Of a DNA stretch of 64,000 nucleotides, positions 33,996-42,430 are shown piece by piece (the stretch's first letter is position 1; every line of letters begins with the position of its first letter). The notes under the pieces were generated by a model. It had not been told where the DNA came from, did not search any database, and saw nothing but the letters and a program-made list of their open reading frames with translations. The stretch covers positions 157,658 to 221,657 of the forward strand of contig NZ_BMWA01000005.1 of assembly GCF_014650995.1 (NCBI RefSeq), read 5' to 3'. The translations under genes were made by a program, and so were the position numbers. This DNA is from Streptomyces viridiviolaceus (GTDB taxonomy: Bacteria > Actinomycetota > Actinomycetes > Streptomycetales > Streptomycetaceae).

Positions 33996-34475
33996 GTGCG
34001 GGTGACCGACTCCAGCACCCCTCGCCGGGACATCGACCGCGTGGCCTCCGGGCTCGCGGCGTGCCTTCCCGCGCTGCACCGGGCGCTGGACCGGCAGGTC
34101 GCCGCTCAGTACCCGCACCCCAAGCCCCCGGAGGGCCAGCTCGCCCTGCTGCGGTTCGTAGCGCAGCGCGAGGGCGCCACGGTGCGTGAGGCCGCCGAGG
34201 CCCTGCTGATGAAGCCGAACAACGTCAGCGCCCTGGTCTCCCAGCTCACCGAGCAGGGCGATCTGGAACGCAGGCAGGACAGCGCCGACAAGCGCGTCGT
34301 GCGCCTCCACCTCACCGCCACGGCCCGTGAGCGGGTCGCCGAGGTGCGGGAACTGGAGACCGCCTTCGTCCGCCACGCCCTGACGTCCCTCACCGAGGGG
34401 CAGCAGGGCGCCCTCGGCTCCGCCCTGGGCGCCCTCGAGGCGCTGACGCGGCACCTCCACCCCACCGCCCGCTGA
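33996..34475 (+). CDS. MarR-family transcriptional regulator
   Basis: A 159-aa winged-helix protein. The recognition region EGATVREAAEALLMKPNNVSALVSQLTEQGDLERRQDSADKRVVRLHLT (about 53-103) includes the wing with the D-x-R signature (DSADKRV). It lies 120 bp before an EmrB/QacA-type exporter on the same strand and likely represses it in response to a drug or phenolic. The start is GTG 33996 (or GTG 34002); no ribosome-binding site is seen, so a leaderless message is possible. Confidence 0.9.
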   Translation: MRVTDSSTPRRDIDRVASGLAACLPALHRALDRQVAAQYPHPKPPEGQLALLRFVAQREGATVREAAEALLMKPNNVSALVSQLTEQGDLERRQDSADKRVVRLHLTATARERVAEVRELETAFVRHALTSLTEGQQGALGSALGALEALTRHLHPTAR

Positions 34476-34500
34476 CCGGGCGCTTCCAGGCATTCCCGCC

Positions 34501-34530
34501 GGCGGCGGGCACGAAGGCGTGCCCGCCGCC
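34501..34530. terminator. Long perfect hairpin between marR and exporter
   Basis: A perfect 13-bp stem, GGCGGCGGGCACG paired with its complement, and loop AAGG. There is no T-run. It may terminate marR or attenuate read-through into the exporter gene. Confidence 0.6.
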
Positions 34531-34595
34531 GGCCCGCCGTTCCCGTGGGCCACCCGCCCTCGCACCACCCCAGCACCCGAAGAGAAGGCTCATCC

Positions 34596-36188
34596 ATGCC
34601 GTCCACGTCCGTGGATCACCCCACCACACCCGCGGCCGACACCGCCCCACCGGCGGCCGGCCGTCTGCGCTCCAACCCCTGGCTGACCCTCCTTGCCGTC
34701 GCGTTCGGACTGTTCATGGTCCAGCTCGACGGCTCCGTCGTCGCCATCGCCAACCCCGAGATCGGCAGCGACCTGCACGCCTCGACGGCCGAGCTGCAGT
34801 GGGTGACCAACGCCTACCTGCTCGCGCTGGCCGCCACGCTCATCCTGGGCGGCAAGCTCGGCGACCGCTTCGGCCGGCGCACGTACTACCTCGTCGGCGT
34901 GACCGGCTTCACCCTCGCCTCCGTCGCCATCGGCCTGTCCGGGTCGATCGAGGGCGTGGTCGTCTTCCGTGCTCTGCAGGGCGCCTTCGGCGGTCTGCTG
35001 ATGCCCAACACCCTCGGTCTGCTCCGCGCCGTGTTCCCGCCGAGGAAGTTCGCCATGGCCGTGGGCATCTGGGCCATGGTCTCCGCCGTCGCGACGGCCC
35101 TCGGACCTATCGTCGGCGGTCTCCTCGTGGAACACGTCACCTGGGAGTCCGTCTTCTACATCAACGCCCCCATCGGCGTCATCGCGTTCGTCTTCAGCGC
35201 CTTCGTGCTCCCGCAGAGCCGCAACTCCACCGGGCGGCACCGGTTCGACATCCCCGGCGTCGTCCTGCTCGCCCTCGGCCTGCTGGCCGTGGTGTTCGGG
35301 GTCGTCAAGGGCGAGACCTGGGGCTGGACCTCCGCCGGGACCCTGGGCGCCGTCGCCGTCGGCCTCGTGGTGCTCCTCCTGTTCGGCTGGTACGAGACCC
35401 GCGTCCGGCACCCGCTGCTGCCGATGCGCCTGTTCCGCAGCCGCGCGCTGACGACCGGCGCGGTCATCACCGCGCTGAACTTCTTCGTCATGCTCGGCGT
35501 GATCTTCTTCGTCATGCTGTACCTGCAGAACGTGCGCGGCTTCACCCCGGTCGAGGCGGGCGTGCGGACTCTGCCGCTGAGCCTCGCATCGCTGGTCGCC
35601 TCGCCCCTGGGCGCGGCCCTGACCCAGCGCTTCGGGCCCCGTCTGACCATGCCTGTCGGCATGCTGCTGCAGGCGGCCTCCTGCTTCGGCATGCTCACCT
35701 GGCAGACCGACTCGTCCTACGCCACGATGTGGCCGCCGTTCATCGCGCTCGGCCTCGGCGTCGGCATGGTGATGTCCGCCTCCTCCGACGCCATCGTCGG
35801 CAACGCCCCCGTCCAGGACGGCGGTGTGGCCGGCGGTCTGCAGGCCACGACCCTGCAGATCGGCGGCGCGCTCGGTACGTCCGTGCTGGTCTCCCTCATC
35901 AGCAGCAAGGTCGGCTCCACCCTCACCGGGGAGCTGACCGACGCGGGGGTCCCCTCGGCCATGGCCCACGGGCTGCTCGAGGCCAGGGACGCCGTGGCGA
36001 TGGGCGTGGCGCCCGTCTCCGGCGACATGCCGGCGGGGCTGCGGGCGGCGGTCATCGAGGGCAGCGGCCAGGCGTTCATGAACGGCGTCCACTCGGCCGT
36101 CGTCGTCACCGGCATCCTGTGCCTGCTCGGCGCCGTCGTCGCCGCGGCCGGCGTCCGGCGCACCGCGGAGCAGCCGGCCGGCCACTGA
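34596..36188 (+). CDS. MFS multidrug exporter, 14-helix EmrB/QacA (DHA2) type
   Basis: A 530-aa DHA2-family drug:proton antiporter. Motif D1 VQLDGSVVAIANPEI in helix 1, motif A GGKLGDRFGRR, motif C GPIVGGLLVEHVTWESVFYINAPIG in helix 5 and 14 predicted helices support this. An extracytoplasmic loop before the last helix (about 440-490) is longer than usual. It follows marR on the same strand behind a hairpin, the usual arrangement of a self-repressed efflux operon. The drug is unknown. Confidence 0.92.
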   Translation: MPSTSVDHPTTPAADTAPPAAGRLRSNPWLTLLAVAFGLFMVQLDGSVVAIANPEIGSDLHASTAELQWVTNAYLLALAATLILGGKLGDRFGRRTYYLVGVTGFTLASVAIGLSGSIEGVVVFRALQGAFGGLLMPNTLGLLRAVFPPRKFAMAVGIWAMVSAVATALGPIVGGLLVEHVTWESVFYINAPIGVIAFVFSAFVLPQSRNSTGRHRFDIPGVVLLALGLLAVVFGVVKGETWGWTSAGTLGAVAVGLVVLLLFGWYETRVRHPLLPMRLFRSRALTTGAVITALNFFVMLGVIFFVMLYLQNVRGFTPVEAGVRTLPLSLASLVASPLGAALTQRFGPRLTMPVGMLLQAASCFGMLTWQTDSSYATMWPPFIALGLGVGMVMSASSDAIVGNAPVQDGGVAGGLQATTLQIGGALGTSVLVSLISSKVGSTLTGELTDAGVPSAMAHGLLEARDAVAMGVAPVSGDMPAGLRAAVIEGSGQAFMNGVHSAVVVTGILCLLGAVVAAAGVRRTAEQPAGH

Positions 36189-36233
36189 GCCGGGGAACGG
36201 CGGTGTCCGCGCGCGGGCACCGCCGGCCGTGTC

Positions 36234-36626
36234 TCAGGAGTCGCCGGCGCCGTTGCGGGGGAGCACGGTGACGCGGTGGAAGTTGCACCCCGACGGCGGC
36301 AGGTCGGCCGAGGGCCAGGTCTGATGGGCCTTCAGCGCGATGCTCACCAGGCTCAGCAGCAGGTCGACGTCCGCGTCGCAGTCGAGGTGCACGGTCACCC
36401 AGCGCGAGCCGGGGACCAGGCGGATCGCGGTGGAACCGCCGAGGTCGTAGTGGAAGCGCTGGATGGCCCGGCGGGTGAGGTGGAGGTCCACGTCCCGGTC
36501 CGAGTGGAAGTGGACGATCTCGTCGCGGACGGAGCGGAGCGCCCGTCCCGTGCCGCAACTGGCCGGCCCCGAGGTGAGGTCCGGCCAGGCTTGCAGCCGC
36601 TCCAGGGCGCGCTGGGCCAGAGTCAT
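36234..36626 (-). CDS. Luciferase-domain-like protein (DUF5519)
   Basis: A 130-aa protein. LTSGPASCGTGRALRS, EIVHFHSDRDVDLHLTRRAIQRF and STAIRLVPGSRWVTVHLDCDADVDLLLSLVSIALKAHQ match a family annotated in Streptomyces as luciferase-family protein. It has no flavin-binding luciferase fold and no known activity. It could be a small-molecule-binding domain. It stands alone, with a 340-bp upstream space holding two LacI-type operators. Confidence 0.72.
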   Translation of the reverse strand: MTLAQRALERLQAWPDLTSGPASCGTGRALRSVRDEIVHFHSDRDVDLHLTRRAIQRFHYDLGGSTAIRLVPGSRWVTVHLDCDADVDLLLSLVSIALKAHQTWPSADLPPSGCNFHRVTVLPRNGAGDS

Positions 36627-36814
36627 GCCCCCATCGTCGCCCGATCACCGCGTGGCAACCAGAGGTTGAGCGTTTTGTAACCGGCGCGTGAGGTTCGGAC
36701 GACCCCCGGAGTGTGGCTCCCGTTCACGCCGCGTTCCGGCGAGGGCGCGTCGCGGCGCCACGCGGCCGACCGTCCCGGCGGCCGACGGGCCTGGAGTCCA
36801 GGGGAGCCGGCGGC

Positions 36815-36826
36815 GGGAGCGCTCCC
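36815..36826. promoter_or_regulatory. LacI/CebR-like palindrome (copy 1)
   Basis: GGGAGCGCTCCC is a perfect 12-bp palindrome with outer bases C and C. The core equals the second copy 25 bp downstream. Confidence 0.5.
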
Positions 36827-36839
36827 CTCTCCCCACTGA

Positions 36840-36853
36840 TGGGAGCGCTCCCA
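36840..36853. promoter_or_regulatory. CebR-box-like palindrome (copy 2)
   Basis: TGGGAGCGCTCCCA is a perfect 14-bp palindrome identical to the consensus I recall for the Streptomyces cellobiose repressor CebR. No ceb, bgl or cellulase gene is in the window. Its nearest downstream gene on the minus strand is the DUF5519 gene. Confidence 0.6.
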
Positions 36854-36966
36854 GTCGCCGGTGTGCCGAGGACTGTAGGGGCGGCGGGTTCCTCCTGGCA
36901 AGACCGTGGGCACCGGAGCTGTCGAACGCTACCCGAACCGCCTGGTGAGAGCCCTCGGTTCGGGGC

Positions 36967-38799
36967 TCATCGTGGCGACGGCGAGGACGGCGCGAGGTGC
37001 GCGTCCCACGCGGCCGCGCACAGCGCACGGTCGAGTTCCTCGGTGTAGACGGCGGCGGCGAGCCAGGCGCGCCCGAAGCGGGCGGTGTCGGCGGGCAGGA
37101 GCCTGCCGAAGGGGTCCCGGGAGCGGTCCGCGGCGGCGGCGTGGAGCTCGTCGAGGAGATCACCCGCGGTGGCCAGGCCGTGCCGGCGCAGGCGGGCCGC
37201 GTCGGCGTCCCGGTTCCCCGGGAGGGCCAGCACGCGGCGGCCCCCCGAGGCGGCCTGGTGGACCCGGCGGCGCAGCAGATGCACCGGGGCCTCGTCGGGT
37301 GCCGGCGCGGCCGGAACCGGCGGCGTCTGCGCGGTGGGCAGATCCGCGCGCAGGAGCCGGTCGAGACCGAGGTCGACCCGGGCCCCGGGGTCGGTGGGGT
37401 GACTGGTGGCCAGCAGCAGGGCGCGGGGGAGCGGGGCCGGGGTGAGGCGGGCGACGACGCGGAGACGGGCGCCCCGGGCGGAGGCGAGGAGGCGGAGGTT
37501 GTCCCGGTGGGGCAGCGCGGGGTCGTCGTGGGCGGCGGCGAGACGGAGCGTCAGGCCGCCGCAGTCGGCGACCAGGCAGTCCCCCGCCGCCTCACGGACC
37601 GTGCCGGCGAGCGTGATGTCGAGGAACAGCAGGTCCTGCTCGGTCGTCAGGGCGCGCGCGACCTGCTCGGACACCGGCACCGCCCACAGACCGTCCAGCG
37701 GCTCGGCGTGCCACGCGGCGCCGGACGCCCGCACCGCCCGCACGCCGGCGCCCGCACCCAGCCGGCCCGTCGGGGAGACCGTGGCACCGGACACCGCGAG
37801 TCCGGCCCGCGACAGTTCGCGGTGCGTCAGGGCCGTGTCGCCGATGCGTACGCTGCGCCCGGCCGCGCCCGTCGCCCGGTCCGCGCCGCCCGGTGCGACG
37901 TCGGAAACCGTGTAGAGCCGCCCCTCCGCGTCGGCGGTCCACGTGACGGCACCCGCGTATCCGGTCGCCGTGAGGACGGGCTCGGAGAAGAGCCCGTACA
38001 GACGCAGCGAACCGTCCGGCGCGTACGGCTGCCGTACGGTGCCGCGCAACCCGGCGAGTTCCGCGCCCGCGGCGCCGGGGAGGCGGTGGGCGACCCCCAG
38101 CACCTCGCGGAGTGCGGCGGCCAGATCGGTGAGGCGGTGGGCGGGGTCGGCGCTGCGCGCCGCGCGCAACGCCGTGACGGCGGCGACCGCTCGGCCCGCG
38201 GCCCGGGGCAGCCCGGCGAGCCGCGCGGTGTGCGCGGCGCGCAGCAACTCGGCCTGGAGCACGGCACCGGCGCCCTCCGCGCCGGCCTCCAGCACGGCGG
38301 CAGCGGCGTCGCGGAGGGCGGCTGCGGCGGTGAGCTGCTCGGCGGTGGCCGTTTCGGATTCCGTGGGTGCCGCCGTGACGCTCCTGGCGGCAGCTGCGGG
38401 CGTCCGGTCCTCGGGCCGTGCGGGAGCGGTCGGCGGCTGCTCCGGACCGGGTGCGGGCTGTGGCGGATCGGGCCGCGGCCGGGGTGCGCCGGTGGCGGGT
38501 GTGTCCGCCGGATCGGCGACGGGCGCGGCCGATGCCGCGGCGGCGCGGTGCAGGCAGTCCGGGGCGAGCAGACAACCGCAGCGGACCGCCTCCGCGCTGG
38601 TCACGGCCCCGCCGGGAGCGTGCAGTTCCAGATCGGTGTCGTCGTCGAGGGCGATGCGCACCACATCGCCCTCGCGGACCGTCGGCCGCCCCGCCACCTT
38701 GGCGACGCCCGCGTCCAGCCGCTTGCGCAACCGGGGCGTCAGCGCCGCGACGAGCTCGGCGGTCACCGACGGGGCGACCGGCGGGAGGTGCGGGTTCAT
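36967..38799 (-). CDS. SWIM zinc-finger protein of the MoxR-VWA cassette (YehQ-like)
   Basis: A 610-aa protein. The SWIM motif CxCx5CxH is seen as C74-G-C76 ... C82-L-H84 and follows a short beta region. SWIM domains bind DNA or proteins. A proline-rich linker (about 90-150) separates it from an Ala-rich helical middle and a C-terminal beta-rich part (LDGLWAVPVSEQVARAL, DCLVADCGGLTLRLA). E. coli YehQ is the functional counterpart by gene order. The ATG at 38799 overlaps the VWA gene stop (ATGA). It is the last gene of the five-gene operon. Molecular role unknown. Confidence 0.82.
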   Translation of the reverse strand: MNPHLPPVAPSVTAELVAALTPRLRKRLDAGVAKVAGRPTVREGDVVRIALDDDTDLELHAPGGAVTSAEAVRCGCLLAPDCLHRAAAASAAPVADPADTPATGAPRPRPDPPQPAPGPEQPPTAPARPEDRTPAAAARSVTAAPTESETATAEQLTAAAALRDAAAAVLEAGAEGAGAVLQAELLRAAHTARLAGLPRAAGRAVAAVTALRAARSADPAHRLTDLAAALREVLGVAHRLPGAAGAELAGLRGTVRQPYAPDGSLRLYGLFSEPVLTATGYAGAVTWTADAEGRLYTVSDVAPGGADRATGAAGRSVRIGDTALTHRELSRAGLAVSGATVSPTGRLGAGAGVRAVRASGAAWHAEPLDGLWAVPVSEQVARALTTEQDLLFLDITLAGTVREAAGDCLVADCGGLTLRLAAAHDDPALPHRDNLRLLASARGARLRVVARLTPAPLPRALLLATSHPTDPGARVDLGLDRLLRADLPTAQTPPVPAAPAPDEAPVHLLRRRVHQAASGGRRVLALPGNRDADAARLRRHGLATAGDLLDELHAAAADRSRDPFGRLLPADTARFGRAWLAAAVYTEELDRALCAAAWDAHLAPSSPSPR

Positions 38800-41700
38800 G
38801 CGATCTTCTCTCCTACCCAGCGGGCGAGTTCGAGGGGACTGAGGGCGGCGACGGGCATGCCGGCGGCGACGAGCCGGCCGGCCACGCCGGTGGAGTACCG
38901 GGGGCGTCCCGCGTCGTCGAGGCTCGCACAGCCCAGCACGTGGCAGCCGGACCCGACCAGGGCACGGACCTCGGCGAGCAGCCCGCCGAGCGGATACCCC
39001 TCCTCGAAGTCGCTGACGACCACGACGAGCGTGCGGGACGGCACCGTGACCAGTTCGCGGGCGTGCCGCAGCCCAGCGGCGACATGGGTGCCGCCGCCCA
39101 CGCTGACCTCCAGCAGCAGGGACAGCGGGTCGTCGACGTGGTCCGTGAGGTCGATGACCTCCGTGGAGAAGGCCAGGAAGTGCGTGGACAGCGTCGGCAC
39201 CCCGGCCAGTACCGAGGCGGTGAGGGCGGCCCAGACCGTCGACGCCTCCATGGACCCCGACACGTCGGTGACCAGGATCAGCCGCCAGTCGGCGGCGCGC
39301 CGGGCCCGGGTACGGAAGACGGGGCGCTCGGGGACGACCCGGACGGTGCCGTCCGGGCCGCGGCGCGCGGTCGCGAGGTTGGCCCGCAGCGTACGGGGCA
39401 GGTCGAGGCCGCCGCCCGGCCGCCGGCTGGGGCGCGGCAGGACCGTGCCGTGCAGCGCGGGGCGCAGCCGCGTGGCGAGTTGGCGGGTCAGCGCGTCCAC
39501 CAGGCGCCGGACCAGCGGCCGGAGCGCGGCCAGCCGTGCCTCGGGGAGTCCGCCCGCGTGCCGGAGCACGGTGCGCAGCAGGTCCACCGAGGGGCGCACG
39601 CTGTCAGGGTCGAGTTCGGCCAGCACGTCCTGCCGGCCCGACGCGGCGGCGGCTGCCAGGACCTCCTCGCGGATGCCCGGCCCGAACAGCACCGCCAGCT
39701 CCTCCGACCACTCCCGTACGCCTGGGTAGGGAGCCTCCCGGCCACCGCCCCGGCCGCCCGGCCCGGTCAGGTCGCCCCTGCTGCCCTCCCCGTGCCCCCT
39801 GCCGTACAGCTCGTCCAAGGCGGTGGCCAGGGCGGACGCGGCCGGCGCCAGCCGGTCGGCACGGCGACCGAGCACGAGCCGCCAGCGGTCGGCGGGGGAC
39901 AGCAGGCGTTCCTCGGGCGCCGGTCGGTGCTGCTCGGGGGAGGTGCGCGGGGTCTCGCCCAGGGCAGTGACGGCACGGGCGGATGCCAAGGTGCCGGCCG
40001 CGGGTCCGGGGGGCGGAGACAGCAGCCCGATGGCGCTCAGGGCGGCTCGGGCCGCCAGGTCCGCGCGGGTCCACCGGGCGAGGGCGGCGGGGTCCAGGCC
40101 GCCCGTGTCGGCGAGGTGGCTGGTGGCCAGGCGTTCCTCGACGGTGGACAGGAGGCGGTCGCGGGCGGCCGGGCTGAGGGTGTCGAACCCTCCGCGCAGC
40201 GCCGGGAGCCGGTCGAGGAAGTCCCTGTCGGTCAGTTCCGACACGCGGTCGAGCAGGGGCTCCAGCGCGGGGGCGGCGGCCTCCAGCAGCGGGCCCGCGG
40301 CCGTCAGCAGGCCGGTGAGCCGGGCGGTCAGCGCGGACCGGGAGGCGGCGTCGCACGCCGAGCCCACCCAGGACGCCACGCGATCGCCGAGCACGTGGGC
40401 GTCCTCGTGGCCGAGGAGGACACGGACGGCTCCCGCGGCACCGCGCATTAGGGGCGAACCGTCGTGCGCCAGGCGGGCCAGGGCATCGGTCAGGCGGATG
40501 CCGCCCAGCAGGTCGGCCCGGTGGGCGAGCTCCAGCAGGGCATGGGCGTCGGCCGGGTCCTCGGAGCCCGTGAGGCCGTCCACCTGGCGCACCGCGGCGG
40601 CGGTGAGCAGCTCGGCCACCGCGGCGGCCCGAGCCGTACGGCCCTCGTCGGCGTCGAGTCCGGCGACATGACCCGCCCGCAGCCGGTCCGACAGGGCCAG
40701 ACCGGTGAGGATCTCGGGCAGCGTCGCGGCGCCGGGCAGCACCTCCGCGGCCTCCGCCAGACGCGCGTCCGTCAGATCCGGCAGGCCGCACTCCGCCGCC
40801 TGCCGAAGCCCCTGCAGCGTCTGCGCGGCCGTCGGACCGCCCTCGTCCCGCTCCGCCCGCCGGCGCTCGCGCAGGGCCCCCTCGGCGGCCTGCGCGGGAG
40901 TGACCCCTCGGACACCGGCCGCGGTCAGCATCGCCTCGGTCGCGGGAGTCCAGCGCACTTCCCAACGGGTCGTCAGGGCCTCGGCGCCGCCCGCGCCCGC
41001 CACGTCCTTCGGCTCCGCGTACGGCACCCCGCACACCGACAGCCGGCGCAGCAGCAGTTCGCGGCGGCGGTCGAGGTCGGACCGCAGGGGATCGAGCCGC
41101 AGGTCCCGGGCCGCGCCGGGCGCCTCGGCACCCGGTCCGGGCAGCCCGAGGGCCGACAGCTCCGCCTCGACCGCGGGGGCGAGGCCGCTGCGCGGTGCGC
41201 CCGGTGCGGGACGGCCGCTGCGCGTCCCCACCAGCACTTTCTCCATCGCCCGTGCGACGGCACGCCCCCTGCCGTACGGCTCGCCCTGGGCGAGCACGGT
41301 CTGCACCGCTTCGACCAGTTCCCCGCGTCCCGCCGCCGGGAGCCCGCGCAGCCGCGCCAGGTCCGAGGCGAACCGGGTGATCTCGCGCGCGTCGGCGGGC
41401 CCCGACGGATGGCCGAGGGCGCGCAGTTCCGCGCACACCCGTACGGCCGCCCCCGTCAGCGCCTCCTCCAGCGCGGCCGGATCGCCCGCCGCCCGCAGGA
41501 CCAGGTGCTGCCACTCCGGGTCCCGGATGCCCGCCGGATAGCCCGACCGTTCGTCGAGCAGCGCGTAGGTGTACGGGATGAGGGACGTGGTCCAGCCCGG
41601 CGCGCCGCCGGTGTCCCGATGGTCCGGCCCGGGCCGGTCTCCGTCGGGGGAAGCCGTCAGGGCCGGGGCGTGGAAGGCACCGACGAGCACGGCCGCGCGC

Positions 41701-42428
41701 TCGCCCTTCATGGTGGCGTGGGCGAGGCAGGAGCGCATCCACCGCTCGCGCCGCAGGTCCAGCTCGGGCACGCCACCGCGGGCGGCGGCCTCCTCGCGCA
41801 GCGCCCACCCGGTGAGGAGGGCAGCGCGGCGCAGCGCCTCCGGCGGTGAGCCGGGCGCGGTGGCCTCGACGAGACGGTCCCAGAGATCCTCACCGACGCG
41901 ACCCGTGAGCCGTGCGCGGAGCGCGGCCGTGAGGCCGGGGCGACCGGGCACCGGTGCGTCGGAGGCCGGGGTCGCGGACGGGCCGGAACCGGCCGGCGGT
42001 GGCGGGGCGTCGCCCGGGCGGGGCGGGCCGGGCGCGGGTGCCGTGGGGCGGCCCTCGTGCCAGGCCCGGTCGGCCAGCGGAAGGTCGCAGGCGACGACCG
42101 GGACGCCGTGCCGGGCGGCCCAGCGCACGGCGGCGAGTTCGGGGGAGAAGTCGGCGAAGGGGTAGAAGGCCGGCCCGCCGCCCCCGGCCGGTGCGGCGGC
42201 CAGGGCGACCGGCGCCCGGGTCTCCTCGTGACCGAGCCAGGGCAGCCACTGCTGCATCTCCGCGGGCAGTTCGACCAGCAGGACGTCCGGGGCGGCCCCG
42301 TCGAGCAGCGCCGGGACGGCCGCGGCCAGGGAGGGCGCGTGGTGCCGTACGCCGATGAGGTAGGGCGCCGACGGATCCGTGAGGGCGCTGATCGCCTCGT
42401 CGGGGGACGGCGACGGGGACGCGGACAC
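38796..42428 (-). CDS. DUF5682-VWA fusion protein (YehM-YehP-like)
   Basis: A 1,210-aa protein. The first part (about 1-800) is DUF5682-like, with YLIGVRHHAPSLAAAVPALLDGAAPDVLLVELP at the start and LVGAFHAPAL. The last 400 residues are a von Willebrand A protein like E. coli YehP, beginning near LLSPADRWRLVLGRRAD. The MIDAS is D1055-x-S1057-x-S1059 (TDVSGSME), with Thr in GGGTHVAAG and Asp in VVVSDFEEG. In E. coli these are two proteins of about 760 and 380 aa; here they are one reading frame without any stop. GTG 42428 starts 2 nt after the ATPase stop. VWA proteins act as MoxR partners. Confidence 0.85.
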   Translation of the reverse strand: MSASPSPSPDEAISALTDPSAPYLIGVRHHAPSLAAAVPALLDGAAPDVLLVELPAEMQQWLPWLGHEETRAPVALAAAPAGGGGPAFYPFADFSPELAAVRWAARHGVPVVACDLPLADRAWHEGRPTAPAPGPPRPGDAPPPPAGSGPSATPASDAPVPGRPGLTAALRARLTGRVGEDLWDRLVEATAPGSPPEALRRAALLTGWALREEAAARGGVPELDLRRERWMRSCLAHATMKGERAAVLVGAFHAPALTASPDGDRPGPDHRDTGGAPGWTTSLIPYTYALLDERSGYPAGIRDPEWQHLVLRAAGDPAALEEALTGAAVRVCAELRALGHPSGPADAREITRFASDLARLRGLPAAGRGELVEAVQTVLAQGEPYGRGRAVARAMEKVLVGTRSGRPAPGAPRSGLAPAVEAELSALGLPGPGAEAPGAARDLRLDPLRSDLDRRRELLLRRLSVCGVPYAEPKDVAGAGGAEALTTRWEVRWTPATEAMLTAAGVRGVTPAQAAEGALRERRRAERDEGGPTAAQTLQGLRQAAECGLPDLTDARLAEAAEVLPGAATLPEILTGLALSDRLRAGHVAGLDADEGRTARAAAVAELLTAAAVRQVDGLTGSEDPADAHALLELAHRADLLGGIRLTDALARLAHDGSPLMRGAAGAVRVLLGHEDAHVLGDRVASWVGSACDAASRSALTARLTGLLTAAGPLLEAAAPALEPLLDRVSELTDRDFLDRLPALRGGFDTLSPAARDRLLSTVEERLATSHLADTGGLDPAALARWTRADLAARAALSAIGLLSPPPGPAAGTLASARAVTALGETPRTSPEQHRPAPEERLLSPADRWRLVLGRRADRLAPAASALATALDELYGRGHGEGSRGDLTGPGGRGGGREAPYPGVREWSEELAVLFGPGIREEVLAAAAASGRQDVLAELDPDSVRPSVDLLRTVLRHAGGLPEARLAALRPLVRRLVDALTRQLATRLRPALHGTVLPRPSRRPGGGLDLPRTLRANLATARRGPDGTVRVVPERPVFRTRARRAADWRLILVTDVSGSMEASTVWAALTASVLAGVPTLSTHFLAFSTEVIDLTDHVDDPLSLLLEVSVGGGTHVAAGLRHARELVTVPSRTLVVVVSDFEEGYPLGGLLAEVRALVGSGCHVLGCASLDDAGRPRYSTGVAGRLVAAGMPVAALSPLELARWVGEKIA

Positions 42429-42430
42429 CG

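Larger units (their letters stand above)
36627..36966. other. Gene-less stretch with two CebR-like palindromes
   Basis: Between the leftward DUF5519 gene start and the leftward end of the SWIM gene. No gene is supported. It carries two LacI-family operator-like palindromes, listed separately. No sugar gene lies next to them. Confidence 0.6.

Noticed and set aside
36623..36913. Short minus-strand frame over the CebR-like boxes
   Set aside because: No ribosome-binding site and a low-complexity translation; the palindromes sit inside it.
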